Part shown: positions 15,842-23,626 of the stretch, piece after piece
How positions within the stretch are numbered: position 1 is the stretch's first letter
How the letters are laid out: each line of letters starts with the position of its first letter
Origin: Microcystis aeruginosa FD4
Lineage (GTDB): Bacteria; Cyanobacteriota; Cyanobacteriia; Cyanobacteriales; Microcystaceae
NCBI RefSeq assembly: GCF_009792235.1
Contig: NZ_CP046973.1
Span: 2,976,001 to 3,040,000, forward strand
Direction of reading: 5' to 3'
DNA: 64,000 bases
Translations under genes and position numbers: made by a program
The notes under the pieces: model-generated
Told to the model about the DNA's origin: nothing
What the model saw: the letters and a program-made list of their open reading frames with translations, nothing else
Databases searched by the model: none

Positions 15842-16988
15842 GGGTCTGCTGAATAAATCTAAAAACCTTACAGGAAAGGGCTTTTAGCTTGATTGAGAGC
15901 TTCCCAAATGCACTTAAATCTGCGCTTAATCGCTCAAAACCCTTGCATCACCCCTGCATCTTCTCTCATTAGTGCTAATGTACCGTAAAAGCGAGTTACC
16001 TTCAACCCCACCGGAAAACTTCCAGCTGCCCTTTGAGGGGAAATTATCCCAAGACAATCGTTGGGTAATTATGGCCAACCTCATTCCCTGGTCAGAATTT
16101 GAGGCGGAATACCCATTACTTTTTTCAGAAGAAATGGGCGCACCCGCCCAAACATTTTGGATAGCATTGGGAGCCTTAATTATTAAAAAAAAATTAGGAA
16201 CAAGCGATAGAGAAACGGTAGAACAAATCAAGGAAAATCCTTATTTACAATACTTCTTGGGGTTTTCAGCTTACAGTAATCACCCCCCGTTTGAAGCGTC
16301 AATGTTGGTTCACTTTCGAGAAAGAATCCCTCGGGAAATAATTAATAAAGTGGATCGCTTTATGGTTAAAAATGCGAGATAAATAAAGGGAGAAGAAAAC
16401 CCCGCAAAAAAGTTAGAAAGTGAAACCAAAAGTCAACCCGAAAATCTAGGCAAATTAATTTTAGATGCAAGTTGTGCCCCCGCAGATATTAGTTATCCTA
16501 CGGATTTAAACCTGTTAAATCAAGGAAGAAAACAAACCGAAAAAATTATTGATATTCTCTATGAAACTTTAAAAGGAAAACTTGTTCACAAACCGAGAAC
16601 CTATCGTCTCCTAGCCAGAAAAAGTTATTGAGAAGTAGCGAAAAAAAGAAAACCTACCGTCAAACAAAGACAATAGGTTCCCTGAAAAAACAACGGCAAT
16701 ATCTGAAAAGAAATCTCGACCATATTGAACAACTTTTAGCAGAAGGAGCCTCTCTACAAAGCTTGAAAAAAAGAGACTATAAACTGTTGTTAGTAGTCAC
16801 AGAAGTTGCTCGCCAACAACTCTGGATGTACCAAAATAACAAACAGAGTATTGAAGACAGAGTTGTCAGCTTAACTCAACCCCACATCCGTCCGATAGTC
16901 AGAGTAAAAGCTGGAAACCCCGTAGAATTTGGGGCAAAATTCTCAGCAAGCTGTATTGATGGTTACATATAACTTTTTCAGCAAGCCC
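15842..16988 (+). mobile_element. Decayed insertion sequence sharing ends with the family A MITEs
   Basis: The left end GGGTCTGCTGAATAAATC and the right end CTTTTTCAGCAAGCCC are inverted repeats of the same type as the 213-bp and 79-bp MITEs. Flanks are TAAGTA and TAAATA, a 5/6 match to a 6-bp duplication. The 1,147-bp element carries a broken transposase gene. It abuts an IS110 fragment on its right. Members of this IS group are the likely source of the transposase that moved the MITEs. Confidence 0.75.
15972..16972 (+). pseudogene. DUF772-type (IS5/IS1182-like) transposase, broken
   Basis: The frame starting MYRKSELPSTPPENFQLPFE (ATG at 15,978) matches the DUF772 N-terminal domain through FEASMLVHFRERIP. 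It stops at TAA 16,380-16,382. Continuing in the same frame, LILDASCAPADISYPTDLNL carries the first catalytic Asp region, then a TGA near 16,629 and a frameshift. The next open part (LKKQRQYLKRNLDHIEQL...) ends after VRVKAGNPVEFGAK, where the rest of the catalytic domain is deleted. It therefore has two stops, a frameshift and a C-terminal deletion. Confidence 0.75.
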
Positions 16989-16994
16989 TAAATA

Positions 16995-17426
16995 ACTCCT
17001 CAGAACTACTATTTCTCCTTCGGGAACAAAAGAGGGAGCCAACAAACCATAACTGTGCAATTGTTGTAACCACTGACAGTCAAGCACATCGCTTTTTCTC
17101 CCGGGGACATTTTTGACGCTTTTGGCGTTGACGAGAAAGACTTGGAACTGGCGTTCACTTAAGATTTGAAACAGGGGAATCCATTCAACTCCCGTGGATT
17201 CCATCGCCACACTGGTGATACCACAATCTTCTAACCAATCGGCTAACAATAGCAAATCGGGAGTGGTACAACCAAAACTCCTGGTATTCTCCTGACACAA
17301 TTGTTGGGGGACACAGACCCAATGTTCTCTGGCTCCCAGGTCAATTCCCGCCGCCTTGGCATTAATGATGTTTAACTTCTGGTCACTACTTTGGGTTTTG
17401 GAAGACTTGTTTCGGGATTTGGTCAT
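16995..17426 (-). pseudogene. IS110-family transposase, N-terminal fragment
   Basis: About 144 codons from the ATG at 17,426 encode the DEDD (RuvC-like) N-terminal domain. AAGIDLGAREHWVCVP contains the first Asp, VAMESTGVEW the Glu and GRKSDVLDCQWLQQL the Asp pair. The frame is cut at SYL by the neighbouring IS end. The C-terminal serine domain is not found on the other side of that IS, so the rest was lost. IS110 enzymes use a bridge RNA to choose target and donor. Confidence 0.8.
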
Positions 17427-17690
17427 GGCTTTGTTGGCTTCGAGTTATGATCGGGGAAGTACCCTGGTTCTAGGCAGGGTTTTTTACTTGATTCTCGACC
17501 ACGGGTTCACGAGTTAATCCTCGTCTCGCCAATTCTTTTTTCCTCTTTCCTAGGGACCTAGCTGATAATCGGGTCTAATGACACCATTGTTACTCCGGTT
17601 TGAGTTCAGGATACTTCCAGATTTATAAGATCAGGGCTTGTCCCTAGTTTCTCTTTTTCTTTTTAGGGCGCGTAGCGTCCTTCAGGAGCT
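17427..17690 (-). other. Non-coding end of the IS110 fragment, possible bridge-RNA remnant
   Basis: IS110 elements encode the bridge RNA in the non-coding end upstream of the transposase. Here that segment on the minus strand can form ACCCTG/CAGGGT and CTCG/CGAG stems. The true outer boundary of the element is unknown. Whether an RNA is made is not visible. Confidence 0.3.
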
Positions 17691-17701
17691 GATAACTGAA
17701 T

Positions 17702-18121
17702 ATGACAACCGTGGGGGAATTGGGCGAAAATTTGGTGGCGGATTGGTTGCAATTACAGCAATGGCATATCCTCCAGCGTCGTTGGCGTAGTCGTGGCGGT
17801 GAAATCGATTTAATCGTCTTATCTAAATCTCAGGCGATTCTCGCTTTTGTCGAGGTGAAAACCCGCAGTGCTGGCAATTGGGATTTAGGGGGCAAATTAG
17901 CGATCAATGACCGTAAACAAGAGAAAATTTACCAAGCTGCCCAGATATTTCTCGCCTTTTATCCCCAATGGTCCGATTTAACCTGTCGCTTCGATGTGGC
18001 GTTAGTTAGTTGTCAAAAAAGTTCTCTATTAGCTTTACCTGAGTTTTCCCTTGATTATCCCTGTCAGCTACGGCAAGGTTATCAATTGCAGTTACAGGAA
18101 TATCTCGTGGCAGTTTTCTAA
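17702..18121 (+). CDS. YraN/UPF0102 family protein, predicted nuclease fold
   Basis: 139 aa with the UPF0102 motifs GENLVADWLQ, RSRGGEIDLIV and AFVEVKTRS. These together form a PD-(D/E)xK-like active site (E, D, ExK). The family is near-universal in bacteria and is of uncertain function, with links to DNA uptake and repair proposed. It ends with its own terminator. A tandem-repeat gap and a convergent TPR gene follow. Confidence 0.85.
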   Translation: MTTVGELGENLVADWLQLQQWHILQRRWRSRGGEIDLIVLSKSQAILAFVEVKTRSAGNWDLGGKLAINDRKQEKIYQAAQIFLAFYPQWSDLTCRFDVALVSCQKSSLLALPEFSLDYPCQLRQGYQLQLQEYLVAVF

Positions 18122-18132
18122 AAACACAATAT

Positions 18133-18156
18133 GCCCGCCTAGGGAGGCGGGCTTTA
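18133..18156 (+). terminator. yraN terminator
   Basis: A perfect GC-rich stem, GCCCGCCT with AGGCGGGC, is followed by TTTAT. It lies 11 bp after the stop codon. The T-tract is short. Confidence 0.65.
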
Positions 18157-18159
18157 TCC

Positions 18160-18480
18160 TGTACAAACGATATGGACTCCTAAAAAATTAACGGACTCAA
18201 TACAATAGAGGTTTACAGAACCCACAACAGTCTATCTGTCAACCATCAAGATTTCTCAGTTTACCGACTCAGGTGCTGATTACGGCTCACTCTATCCGTC
18301 CTATCTTGAGCGACAGAGGTGAAACCATACTTTACTTTACAAACTTTGAGAATCTGCGTCCGATTTAGCTGTTGCGTTGATCTAGAGCAGGTGGCACAGG
18401 CTCTAGGTCTTTTTGCCCGGAAGGAAGTTGAGTCGCTTCCTTTGTGCCTTATGTTTTTAATATAACACCTTTGTCGGGAC
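18160..18480. other. Gene-free stretch with strong local secondary structure, unidentified
   Basis: No credible frame on either strand. At 18,380-18,465 (plus strand) CTAGAGC pairs with GCTCTAG, and a GGAAG/CTTCC hairpin follows. The first hairpin loop holds GGCACA, which can pair with TGTGCC near 18,450, forming a possible pseudoknot. A small RNA or a transposon end would both fit. It matched no tRNA, tmRNA, RNase P or riboswitch pattern that I know. Confidence 0.35.
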
Positions 18481-18548
18481 TCGATCGAGCTTGTGATTAA
18501 AGTTTACATTTATTGATTTTTAGTAAAAATTGCCGTTACAAAACTATG

Positions 18549-18655
18549 GGAATTATGAATTATGAATTATGAATTATGAATTGGGGAAGTGGGGGAAGTG
18601 GGGAAGTGGGGGAAGTGGGGGAAGTGGGAATTATGAATTGGGGAAGTGGGGAAGC
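18549..18655. repeat. Short tandem arrays (GAATTAT and GGGGAAGT units)
   Basis: Four to five copies of the heptamer GAATTAT are followed by copies of GGGGAAGT/GGGGGAAGT. They are intergenic and lie at the 3' side of the TPR gene. Similar arrays occur near 31,160, 45,200 and 53,850. Confidence 0.8.
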
Positions 18656-18732
18656 TGTCTCATCACCCTATCACCCCAAAACCCTATCACCCTATCACCC
18701 GATTCTCCTGACTTCCGACTCCTGATCACTGA

Positions 18733-19533
18733 TTACTGATTACTGATTAGGGACTGAATCTCCTGTCTGTAGGCAAAAGGAGCGAGACTGAGAGCCTCTT
18801 GAAAGAGGGGTTGAGCCTCTTGATTTTTGCCCTGTTCTTTCAGTACGATCGCTGTCGCTAAAATCGGTCGGAAATCGTTAACATCCATTTGTTGAGCTTG
18901 TTTATAGGCGTTTAAAGCTTCCGGATAATTTTGCTGCTCGAAATAGATTTTGCCTAAAAGTAACTGAACGGCAACGATATCGATTAAACTAGCAGGATTA
19001 TTGGGATCGGCAGCAGCTTTTAAAGCGCGCTCAATCGTGTCTTTGACCAAACTAATCGCCTCGATAGAGCGGTTTTGGCTGAGAAATAAATTAGTCAATC
19101 CAGTTAGGGCCCGGAGATCTTGGGGATGGGAAGCTAAAAGGGCGCGATAACTGCCTGTGGCTCCTGCATAATCCTCTATTTGCCGTTTCGCTTCTGCCAA
19201 AAGTAGTAGATAATCGGATTGTTGGGGGTTAAGTTGCGCTAATTTTTCTAAAGGTTCGATCGCTTGCCTTAAATCGCCCTGCTGTAGGCGAATATCTAAT
19301 AATCCCCGCAAAGCCGCCTGATTATCGGGTTCACGCTCTAAAACCATCTGATAACCGAGCGCTTGACTGGCTAATTTCTCTTGTTCCACTGCGGACAGAT
19401 GACTCTGGCCCGAGGAGTGCTGACTCTGGAGAATAGAAGTCAATAGCGGCATGATCGAGAAAGACAGCAAAGCAAATAACATCAGGATGAGACCGATGGA
19501 CAGCCAACGACGGTTAGAGAGAGAGGTTTTCAT
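18733..19533 (-). CDS. Tetratricopeptide-repeat protein with an N-terminal membrane anchor
   Basis: 266 aa. A basic N-terminus and one hydrophobic segment (WLSIGLILMLFALLSFSIMPL) are followed by about four to five TPR units. The clearest is YFEQQNYPEALNAYKQAQQMDVNDF. TPR superhelices bind partner proteins, and the anchor would place this one on the cytoplasmic or thylakoid membrane. The partner is unknown. The upstream region is unusually long and gene-free. Confidence 0.75.
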   Translation of the reverse strand: MKTSLSNRRWLSIGLILMLFALLSFSIMPLLTSILQSQHSSGQSHLSAVEQEKLASQALGYQMVLEREPDNQAALRGLLDIRLQQGDLRQAIEPLEKLAQLNPQQSDYLLLLAEAKRQIEDYAGATGSYRALLASHPQDLRALTGLTNLFLSQNRSIEAISLVKDTIERALKAAADPNNPASLIDIVAVQLLLGKIYFEQQNYPEALNAYKQAQQMDVNDFRPILATAIVLKEQGKNQEAQPLFQEALSLAPFAYRQEIQSLISNQ

Positions 19534-20356
19534 AGACTGGGGTGCGAGGGGACAGACAAGAAAATGTTATAGAAATCTGGAGATTTGATGAGGGGAGCGC
19601 TCGAATTCGCCGCTCTTTATCTCAAATGTCGGGGTGAAGACCCTCGCATGAGCGCGACGGGATGAAACCCCAGCCAATATAAAGCAGCACTTCGACGCAT
19701 TTCGACAGGCTCAATGTCAAGGCTCAGTGACACGAAGCACGATTAAAAATAAGCGTCCAGTCTCCTGAAAAAATCTCGAATGACCTTCTTCTTTTAAGGG
19801 TCTTGACCTACTCAGGCTAAATAGCTACTATATGAGTATAGCGGATAGGGTAATTAACCGCTTTAAAAACATAAGTAGTCTAATCACTACAACCTCTGCA
19901 CCTTGACAATTAAAGATATGGGGTTCTACTCAATAGTTCTAGTTTCTCACCCGCTCGTGATGTAAAATCTTTGCAGGAACTAGACAAAGCAGTATTTGGA
20001 GCTAACGTTTCAATTCAAGCAAACTTTGTAGAAATACAACTATCGTAGGGTATACGAAAAGTAATGCACAGGCGTGAGAACCACCTCTGGGTTGGATAAC
20101 GCAAGGTATCTAGTTTAAGTGGACTCGTTGAACCAAGAATCCCTCGCTTGAGTGCGACGGGAGTGTCAATGAGTAGAATGGGCAAACGGTCAAGACTCAA
20201 AAGGGTTTTGACTGGGTTGACAGTCAGAAGATCATGGTTCTTAATATATTAGATGCCAGTAGATTCGCCCTAGAGGGTTATTGCAACCCGCCAGATCGCG
20301 CTTTTGACTTGCTTGATTACTAATTTACTATGTGTCTCCGCCGCTAGGAGTGTGAT
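19534..20356. other. 823-bp gene-free region with probable IS200/IS605 right-end relics
   Basis: Two hairpins look like TnpB-element right ends. At 19,629-19,665 CCCTCGC and GCGACGGG are nested in GGGGT/ACCCC. At 20,131-20,169 the same CCCTCGC/GCGACGGG pair is followed by GTGTCAA. Sequence before the second (about 20,070-20,130) reads like a degraded tnpB 3' end. TTGACA at 20,217 with TAATAT 19 bp later could be the promoter of the next gene. No frame is convincing. Confidence 0.4.
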
Positions 20357-21232
20357 ATGAATCGTCCTGGGAATCGGTTTACCGAATCACCGAAAACCCC
20401 CCCGACTCCTGAAGTTCCACTTCAGGAAGTCCCCCTTGAGTCCCCCCCTACTGAGGCTGACTTAGCCGTAGAGTCAGCCACCCCCGAAGAAGTCAAACGT
20501 CAACAACCGATCCCCCCTCCCAGTCATCTGCGGCAGTATCGGGCGATCGGTCTCGTCTATGGCCATTATCAGCGATCGGAGGAACAATTAACTAAAGGCA
20601 ATATTTTAACTGCCGATGGTACTCTGATCGATTCTGTGATTCTCGGTCGGGTAATCAGTTTGGTTAAAAATCATCTCGATCTGGAAAAACCCCATCTTTG
20701 GGTAGTTTATCCGCGCACCCGTCAGGAAAATGATGCCCTTCATGTTCAGATTGTCGGTGTTTGGGAACCAGAAACCCTGAAAAAGAAGGAAGATGATCCA
20801 GAGATAGAGCCTCTCCTCGCTTCTACCCCGGGTTATTTCTCGATTCGAGGTGAAGTTATCTTTACCGAACGGGAAAATCAAGCGGTAGTGGTCAAAATCC
20901 GACAAATGCCCAAAACTGAAGCGGAGAAACCCAAGTTTTTTAAACTAAAATTGCGCGGCACTTTACCAGGTAAACCGGTCAGTCGTTTTTGGGATTTTCA
21001 GGTACAACTTAAAGGGGATGCCTTAACCATTTTGGAAGGTTTAGACCTCGGTTTTGCCAGCAAGAAAAAACCGATGGGTAAGGGAGGTTTTAAAAAGCCT
21101 TTTGATAAAAATCGTCATCCCTCGGTCGATAGATATTCTCGACCTGAAGGGGAAGGAGAAAAGCGACCTTTTACCCCCGGACAATCCCCTATCCCTCGGC
21201 CTTCCCGACCCAAACCCGTATCGGAAAACTAA
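20357..21232 (+). CDS. Conserved hypothetical protein with proline-rich ends
   Basis: 291 aa and no recognised catalytic motif. Residues 1-60 are rich in Pro, Glu and Thr and likely disordered. A folded middle (about 60-215) starts RQYRAIGLVYGHYQRSEEQL and contains HLWVVYPRT and GYFSIRGEVIF. It resembles cyanobacterial proteins that I know only as hypothetical. The tail from about 235 is basic, with Gly, Lys and Pro-rich stretches. The start is supported by TAGGAGTG before the ATG. Role unknown. Confidence 0.65.
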   Translation: MNRPGNRFTESPKTPPTPEVPLQEVPLESPPTEADLAVESATPEEVKRQQPIPPPSHLRQYRAIGLVYGHYQRSEEQLTKGNILTADGTLIDSVILGRVISLVKNHLDLEKPHLWVVYPRTRQENDALHVQIVGVWEPETLKKKEDDPEIEPLLASTPGYFSIRGEVIFTERENQAVVVKIRQMPKTEAEKPKFFKLKLRGTLPGKPVSRFWDFQVQLKGDALTILEGLDLGFASKKKPMGKGGFKKPFDKNRHPSVDRYSRPEGEGEKRPFTPGQSPIPRPSRPKPVSEN

Positions 21233-21269
21233 TTTTTTTCTAAGGATGGGTGAGAAACCCATCCCTAGT

Positions 21270-21773
21270 CTAGAACTTGGTTTTGGGAGCTATTTGATAC
21301 TTAGTATTAGGAATATAAGCGCGAATGTTATAACTATAATCCGTTCCTAAAATCTCGGTGATAAAAACCGCTAACTGAGTGCCTAAAATCGCTTCATCGG
21401 CAGAATTAAAAGATTTATAATCTTCTATTAACCATTCTTGACCACCATTAACTAAAGTACATTTAAAGGTACCAAGAGATTCGGCAATTTCTGTATTTTC
21501 TGTATAGTTTCTCGTTTTTACTTCCCCCGCACTATCTGCCCTCAAACACAATTGATTAAGTTCTGCATAAAATTTGGCAGGAATTTTGTCTAAATCACCC
21601 CCTTTAGTCACCCAACGCATGAAAAGATGGAAGGACCAAGGAAGATTGAGGTAAACTAGATAAGATAAACCCAGAATAATTGTTAAATATAAGGAGGGGA
21701 TCAGGAATTTATTATATTTCCTTTTTTGAGATCGATTTAAATGTTTTGCTAAATCTAGCTTTGATTTTTTCAT
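21270..21773 (-). CDS. Hypothetical single-pass membrane protein
   Basis: 167 aa. A strongly basic N-terminus (MKKSKLDLAKHLNRSQKRKY) precedes one transmembrane helix (FLIPSLYLTIILGLSYLVYL), giving a likely N-in topology. The remaining ~115 residues would face outside and contain two Cys that could pair. No family is recognised. It is divergent from the UPF0104 gene, with start codons 38 bp apart, so the two may share a control region. Confidence 0.5.
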   Translation of the reverse strand: MKKSKLDLAKHLNRSQKRKYNKFLIPSLYLTIILGLSYLVYLNLPWSFHLFMRWVTKGGDLDKIPAKFYAELNQLCLRADSAGEVKTRNYTENTEIAESLGTFKCTLVNGGQEWLIEDYKSFNSADEAILGTQLAVFITEILGTDYSYNIRAYIPNTKYQIAPKTKF

Positions 21774-21811
21774 GAATTTTAATTAGTCAAAAGTAATTAG
21801 TAAAAAATAAG

Positions 21812-22735
21812 ATGTATAAAAAAATCCTGCGTTTTGCTCCGATTATCCTGTCTTTGAGTTTATTTATTCTAGCGGTCTGGGCAATTAGTCAAGAATTTAA
21901 ACACTACACTTTTGCCCAACTCTTGGCTAGTTTAAATCATATTACCACAAGTCGTAAGCTAGAAGCTATTTTTTGGATGGCTTTGGGTTATTTATCGATG
22001 ACGGGTTATGATCGCCTAGGTTTTTATTATATCAATCATCCCTTAGCTTTAGGCACTATTATCCGCACTGCTTTTATCAGTTATGCCCTTGGTAATACCA
22101 TTGGTTTAACCTTATTTTCTGGGACAGCGATTCGTTATCGTTTCTATACTCCTGCGGGGGTGGGGGTGGTGGATATTGCCAAAGTTATTACTTTTACCCA
22201 TTTAAGCTTTTGGCTAGGAATGTTAGGCATTGGTGGTGTAAGTTTCCTCCTCGATCCCCAAAGGATTCCTCAACTTTTAAAATTACCTTTTTTAACTACC
22301 AAACCTTTAGGAGTAATTTTTTTATTGCTAGTTACGGGCTATTTTTTCTTGACTCTCACCTATAAAAAACCGATAAGAATCGGTAAAGAAAATATCTATT
22401 TACCCTCTTGGATCCTTTCCCTGGCTTTGATTTTGTTGACTTTTATTGATTGGATATTAGCCGCTAGAGTTCTATATCTTCTTCTCCCGGGCAACTATAA
22501 TACTTCGTTTTTAGGATTTTTCGGTCTCTATGTATTTGCCATGACGGCAGGGGTATTAAGCAATGTGCCGGGGGGAATAGGTGTTTTTGAGTTTATCATG
22601 CTGAGATTACGCCCCGAATATGTATCTAATGCCGAGCTTTTAGGTTCTCTAATCGCCTATCGAGCTATTTATTATTTCCTGCCTTTAATTGTCGCTTTTG
22701 TCTGGTTATTAGGTTATGAAGCGCGCAGAAAATAA
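21812..22735 (+). CDS. UPF0104 / lysylphosphatidylglycerol synthase transmembrane-region family protein
   Basis: 307 aa with about eight transmembrane helices. Family motifs include GLTLFSGTAIRYRFY and the C-terminal GVLSNVPGGIGVFEFIML, both typical of YbhN/UPF0104 and the flippase half of MprF. It lacks the soluble aminoacyl-transfer domain, so a lipid-handling or transport role is more likely than lysyl transfer. The substrate is not known. Confidence 0.8.
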   Translation: MYKKILRFAPIILSLSLFILAVWAISQEFKHYTFAQLLASLNHITTSRKLEAIFWMALGYLSMTGYDRLGFYYINHPLALGTIIRTAFISYALGNTIGLTLFSGTAIRYRFYTPAGVGVVDIAKVITFTHLSFWLGMLGIGGVSFLLDPQRIPQLLKLPFLTTKPLGVIFLLLVTGYFFLTLTYKKPIRIGKENIYLPSWILSLALILLTFIDWILAARVLYLLLPGNYNTSFLGFFGLYVFAMTAGVLSNVPGGIGVFEFIMLRLRPEYVSNAELLGSLIAYRAIYYFLPLIVAFVWLLGYEARRK

Positions 22736-22760
22736 GGTCTTCAAATTAGCTTAAACGGAC

Positions 22761-22795
22761 AAAAAAAGTCCCCATGCCGTCATAGCTGGGGAGCA
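22761..22795 (-). terminator. Terminator for the small gene at 22,801-23,037
   Basis: On the minus strand CTCCCCAGC and the downstream GGGGA pair, followed by seven T. The position just after the stop codon of the leftward gene fits. It may also help stop the convergent UPF0104 transcript. Confidence 0.6.
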
Positions 22796-22800
22796 TCAAT

Positions 22801-23037
22801 CTAGTAGGCTAAAGTTTCTAAAGTTTCCCGTAGATAGGAACAAATGCGAGCATCAGCATCGTCTCTATTTTTACCTAATTCTAGTTGTTCTTGCTGCCAA
22901 CGCCGAAAACCGGAACTAGCGGCGATGGCTTGTTTTAAATGCTCCCAAGTGTGATGATCTTTGTGAAGTGGGGTGTCAGAAAATGTGGTGGAGTTGCCCA
23001 TCTTTACCTCTGGTGGTAGGGTTGCACTTTTTAACAT
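22801..23037 (-). CDS. Small conserved cyanobacterial protein, unknown function
   Basis: 78 aa. HKDHHTWEHLKQAIAASSGF and the C-terminal YLRETLETLAY are regular amphipathic helices of a type seen in small cyanobacterial hypotheticals. No signal peptide or membrane helix is visible. An internal Met at codon 13 could be the real start, giving 66 aa. It has its own terminators on both sides and so is probably transcribed alone. Confidence 0.55.
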   Translation of the reverse strand: MLKSATLPPEVKMGNSTTFSDTPLHKDHHTWEHLKQAIAASSGFRRWQQEQLELGKNRDDADARICSYLRETLETLAY

Positions 23038-23085
23038 AACTTAAAAATGGCTGGAAATTCTGATAACTGGGACACAATTAGCCAG

Positions 23086-23136
23086 AAAAAAGGTGTTGCC
23101 TGGCTGGAAAGCTGCGGGGATGCCAACACCTTTTTT
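23086..23136 (-). terminator. Strong symmetric terminator
   Basis: AAAAAAGGTGTTG and CAACACCTTTTTT form a perfect 13-bp stem around a 25-nt loop. It lies 19 bp beyond the stop codon of the leftward gene at 23,156. The symmetry allows termination from either side. Confidence 0.85.
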
Positions 23137-23155
23137 CAGGAAATCTAGCGGATTT

Positions 23156-23512
23156 TTAGGAGATTTTGCAGGTTTCTGCCGCTTCTTCCGCCTCCACTGC
23201 CGCGTTTAAAGCTGCGGGGGGAATGGGGATAGGAAATACCGACGGCAGGTTAGCAGCGGCATCTTCAGGAGGCTGCCCGGGGTGAAAACGACGGTAGGTT
23301 AAAACACCGGCTACGGTGATTGCTCCTGTAGCGGCGGCAACCCCTAAAATAAGTTTGTTAGGATCCAGATGGAAGGTGGTATTGCTGCCAAAAATGCTTT
23401 TACCTTTAGCGAAAGCACAAGCGGAGGCACTGCCAGCATCAAGAGTACCTAAAACAATACCACTGACGAGGGTGGCACTAACGGCGATGGAGGTGAAAAA
23501 AGTTTTCTTCAT
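23156..23512 (-). CDS. Hypothetical exported or membrane-anchored protein
   Basis: 118 aa. The N-terminus has a signal-peptide form: MKKTFFTSIAVSATLVSG, then a likely cleavage near SASA-CA. A second hydrophobic helix (LILGVAAATGAITVAGVLTY) precedes an Arg-rich stop and a Pro-rich, Glu-rich tail. No family is recognised. A tight terminator follows. Confidence 0.5.
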   Translation of the reverse strand: MKKTFFTSIAVSATLVSGIVLGTLDAGSASACAFAKGKSIFGSNTTFHLDPNKLILGVAAATGAITVAGVLTYRRFHPGQPPEDAAANLPSVFPIPIPPAALNAAVEAEEAAETCKIS

Positions 23513-23626
23513 AATTGCCTTGCGGATAGGTTGTCAATAGCGATTATCCTTGCATTATAGATATATAAATCACAATTGTCTATTTTATTTCCGTTGGTGA
23601 CATTAAAATAACTTTGTTTAAGAATC

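Noticed and set aside
15842..17426. Simple insertion of the DUF772 IS into an intact IS110
   Set aside because: The IS110 C-terminal half is not found left of 15,842, and the flanking hexamers differ at one base, so part of the IS110 was lost by another event.
18160..18480. tRNA, tmRNA or RNase P RNA
   Set aside because: No T-loop, tag-peptide frame, CCA end or conserved RNase P core was found; left as unassigned.
20015..20200. 61-aa minus-strand frame in the long spacer
   Set aside because: It overlaps the IS200/IS605-like right-end hairpin, has no ribosome-binding site and no family likeness.
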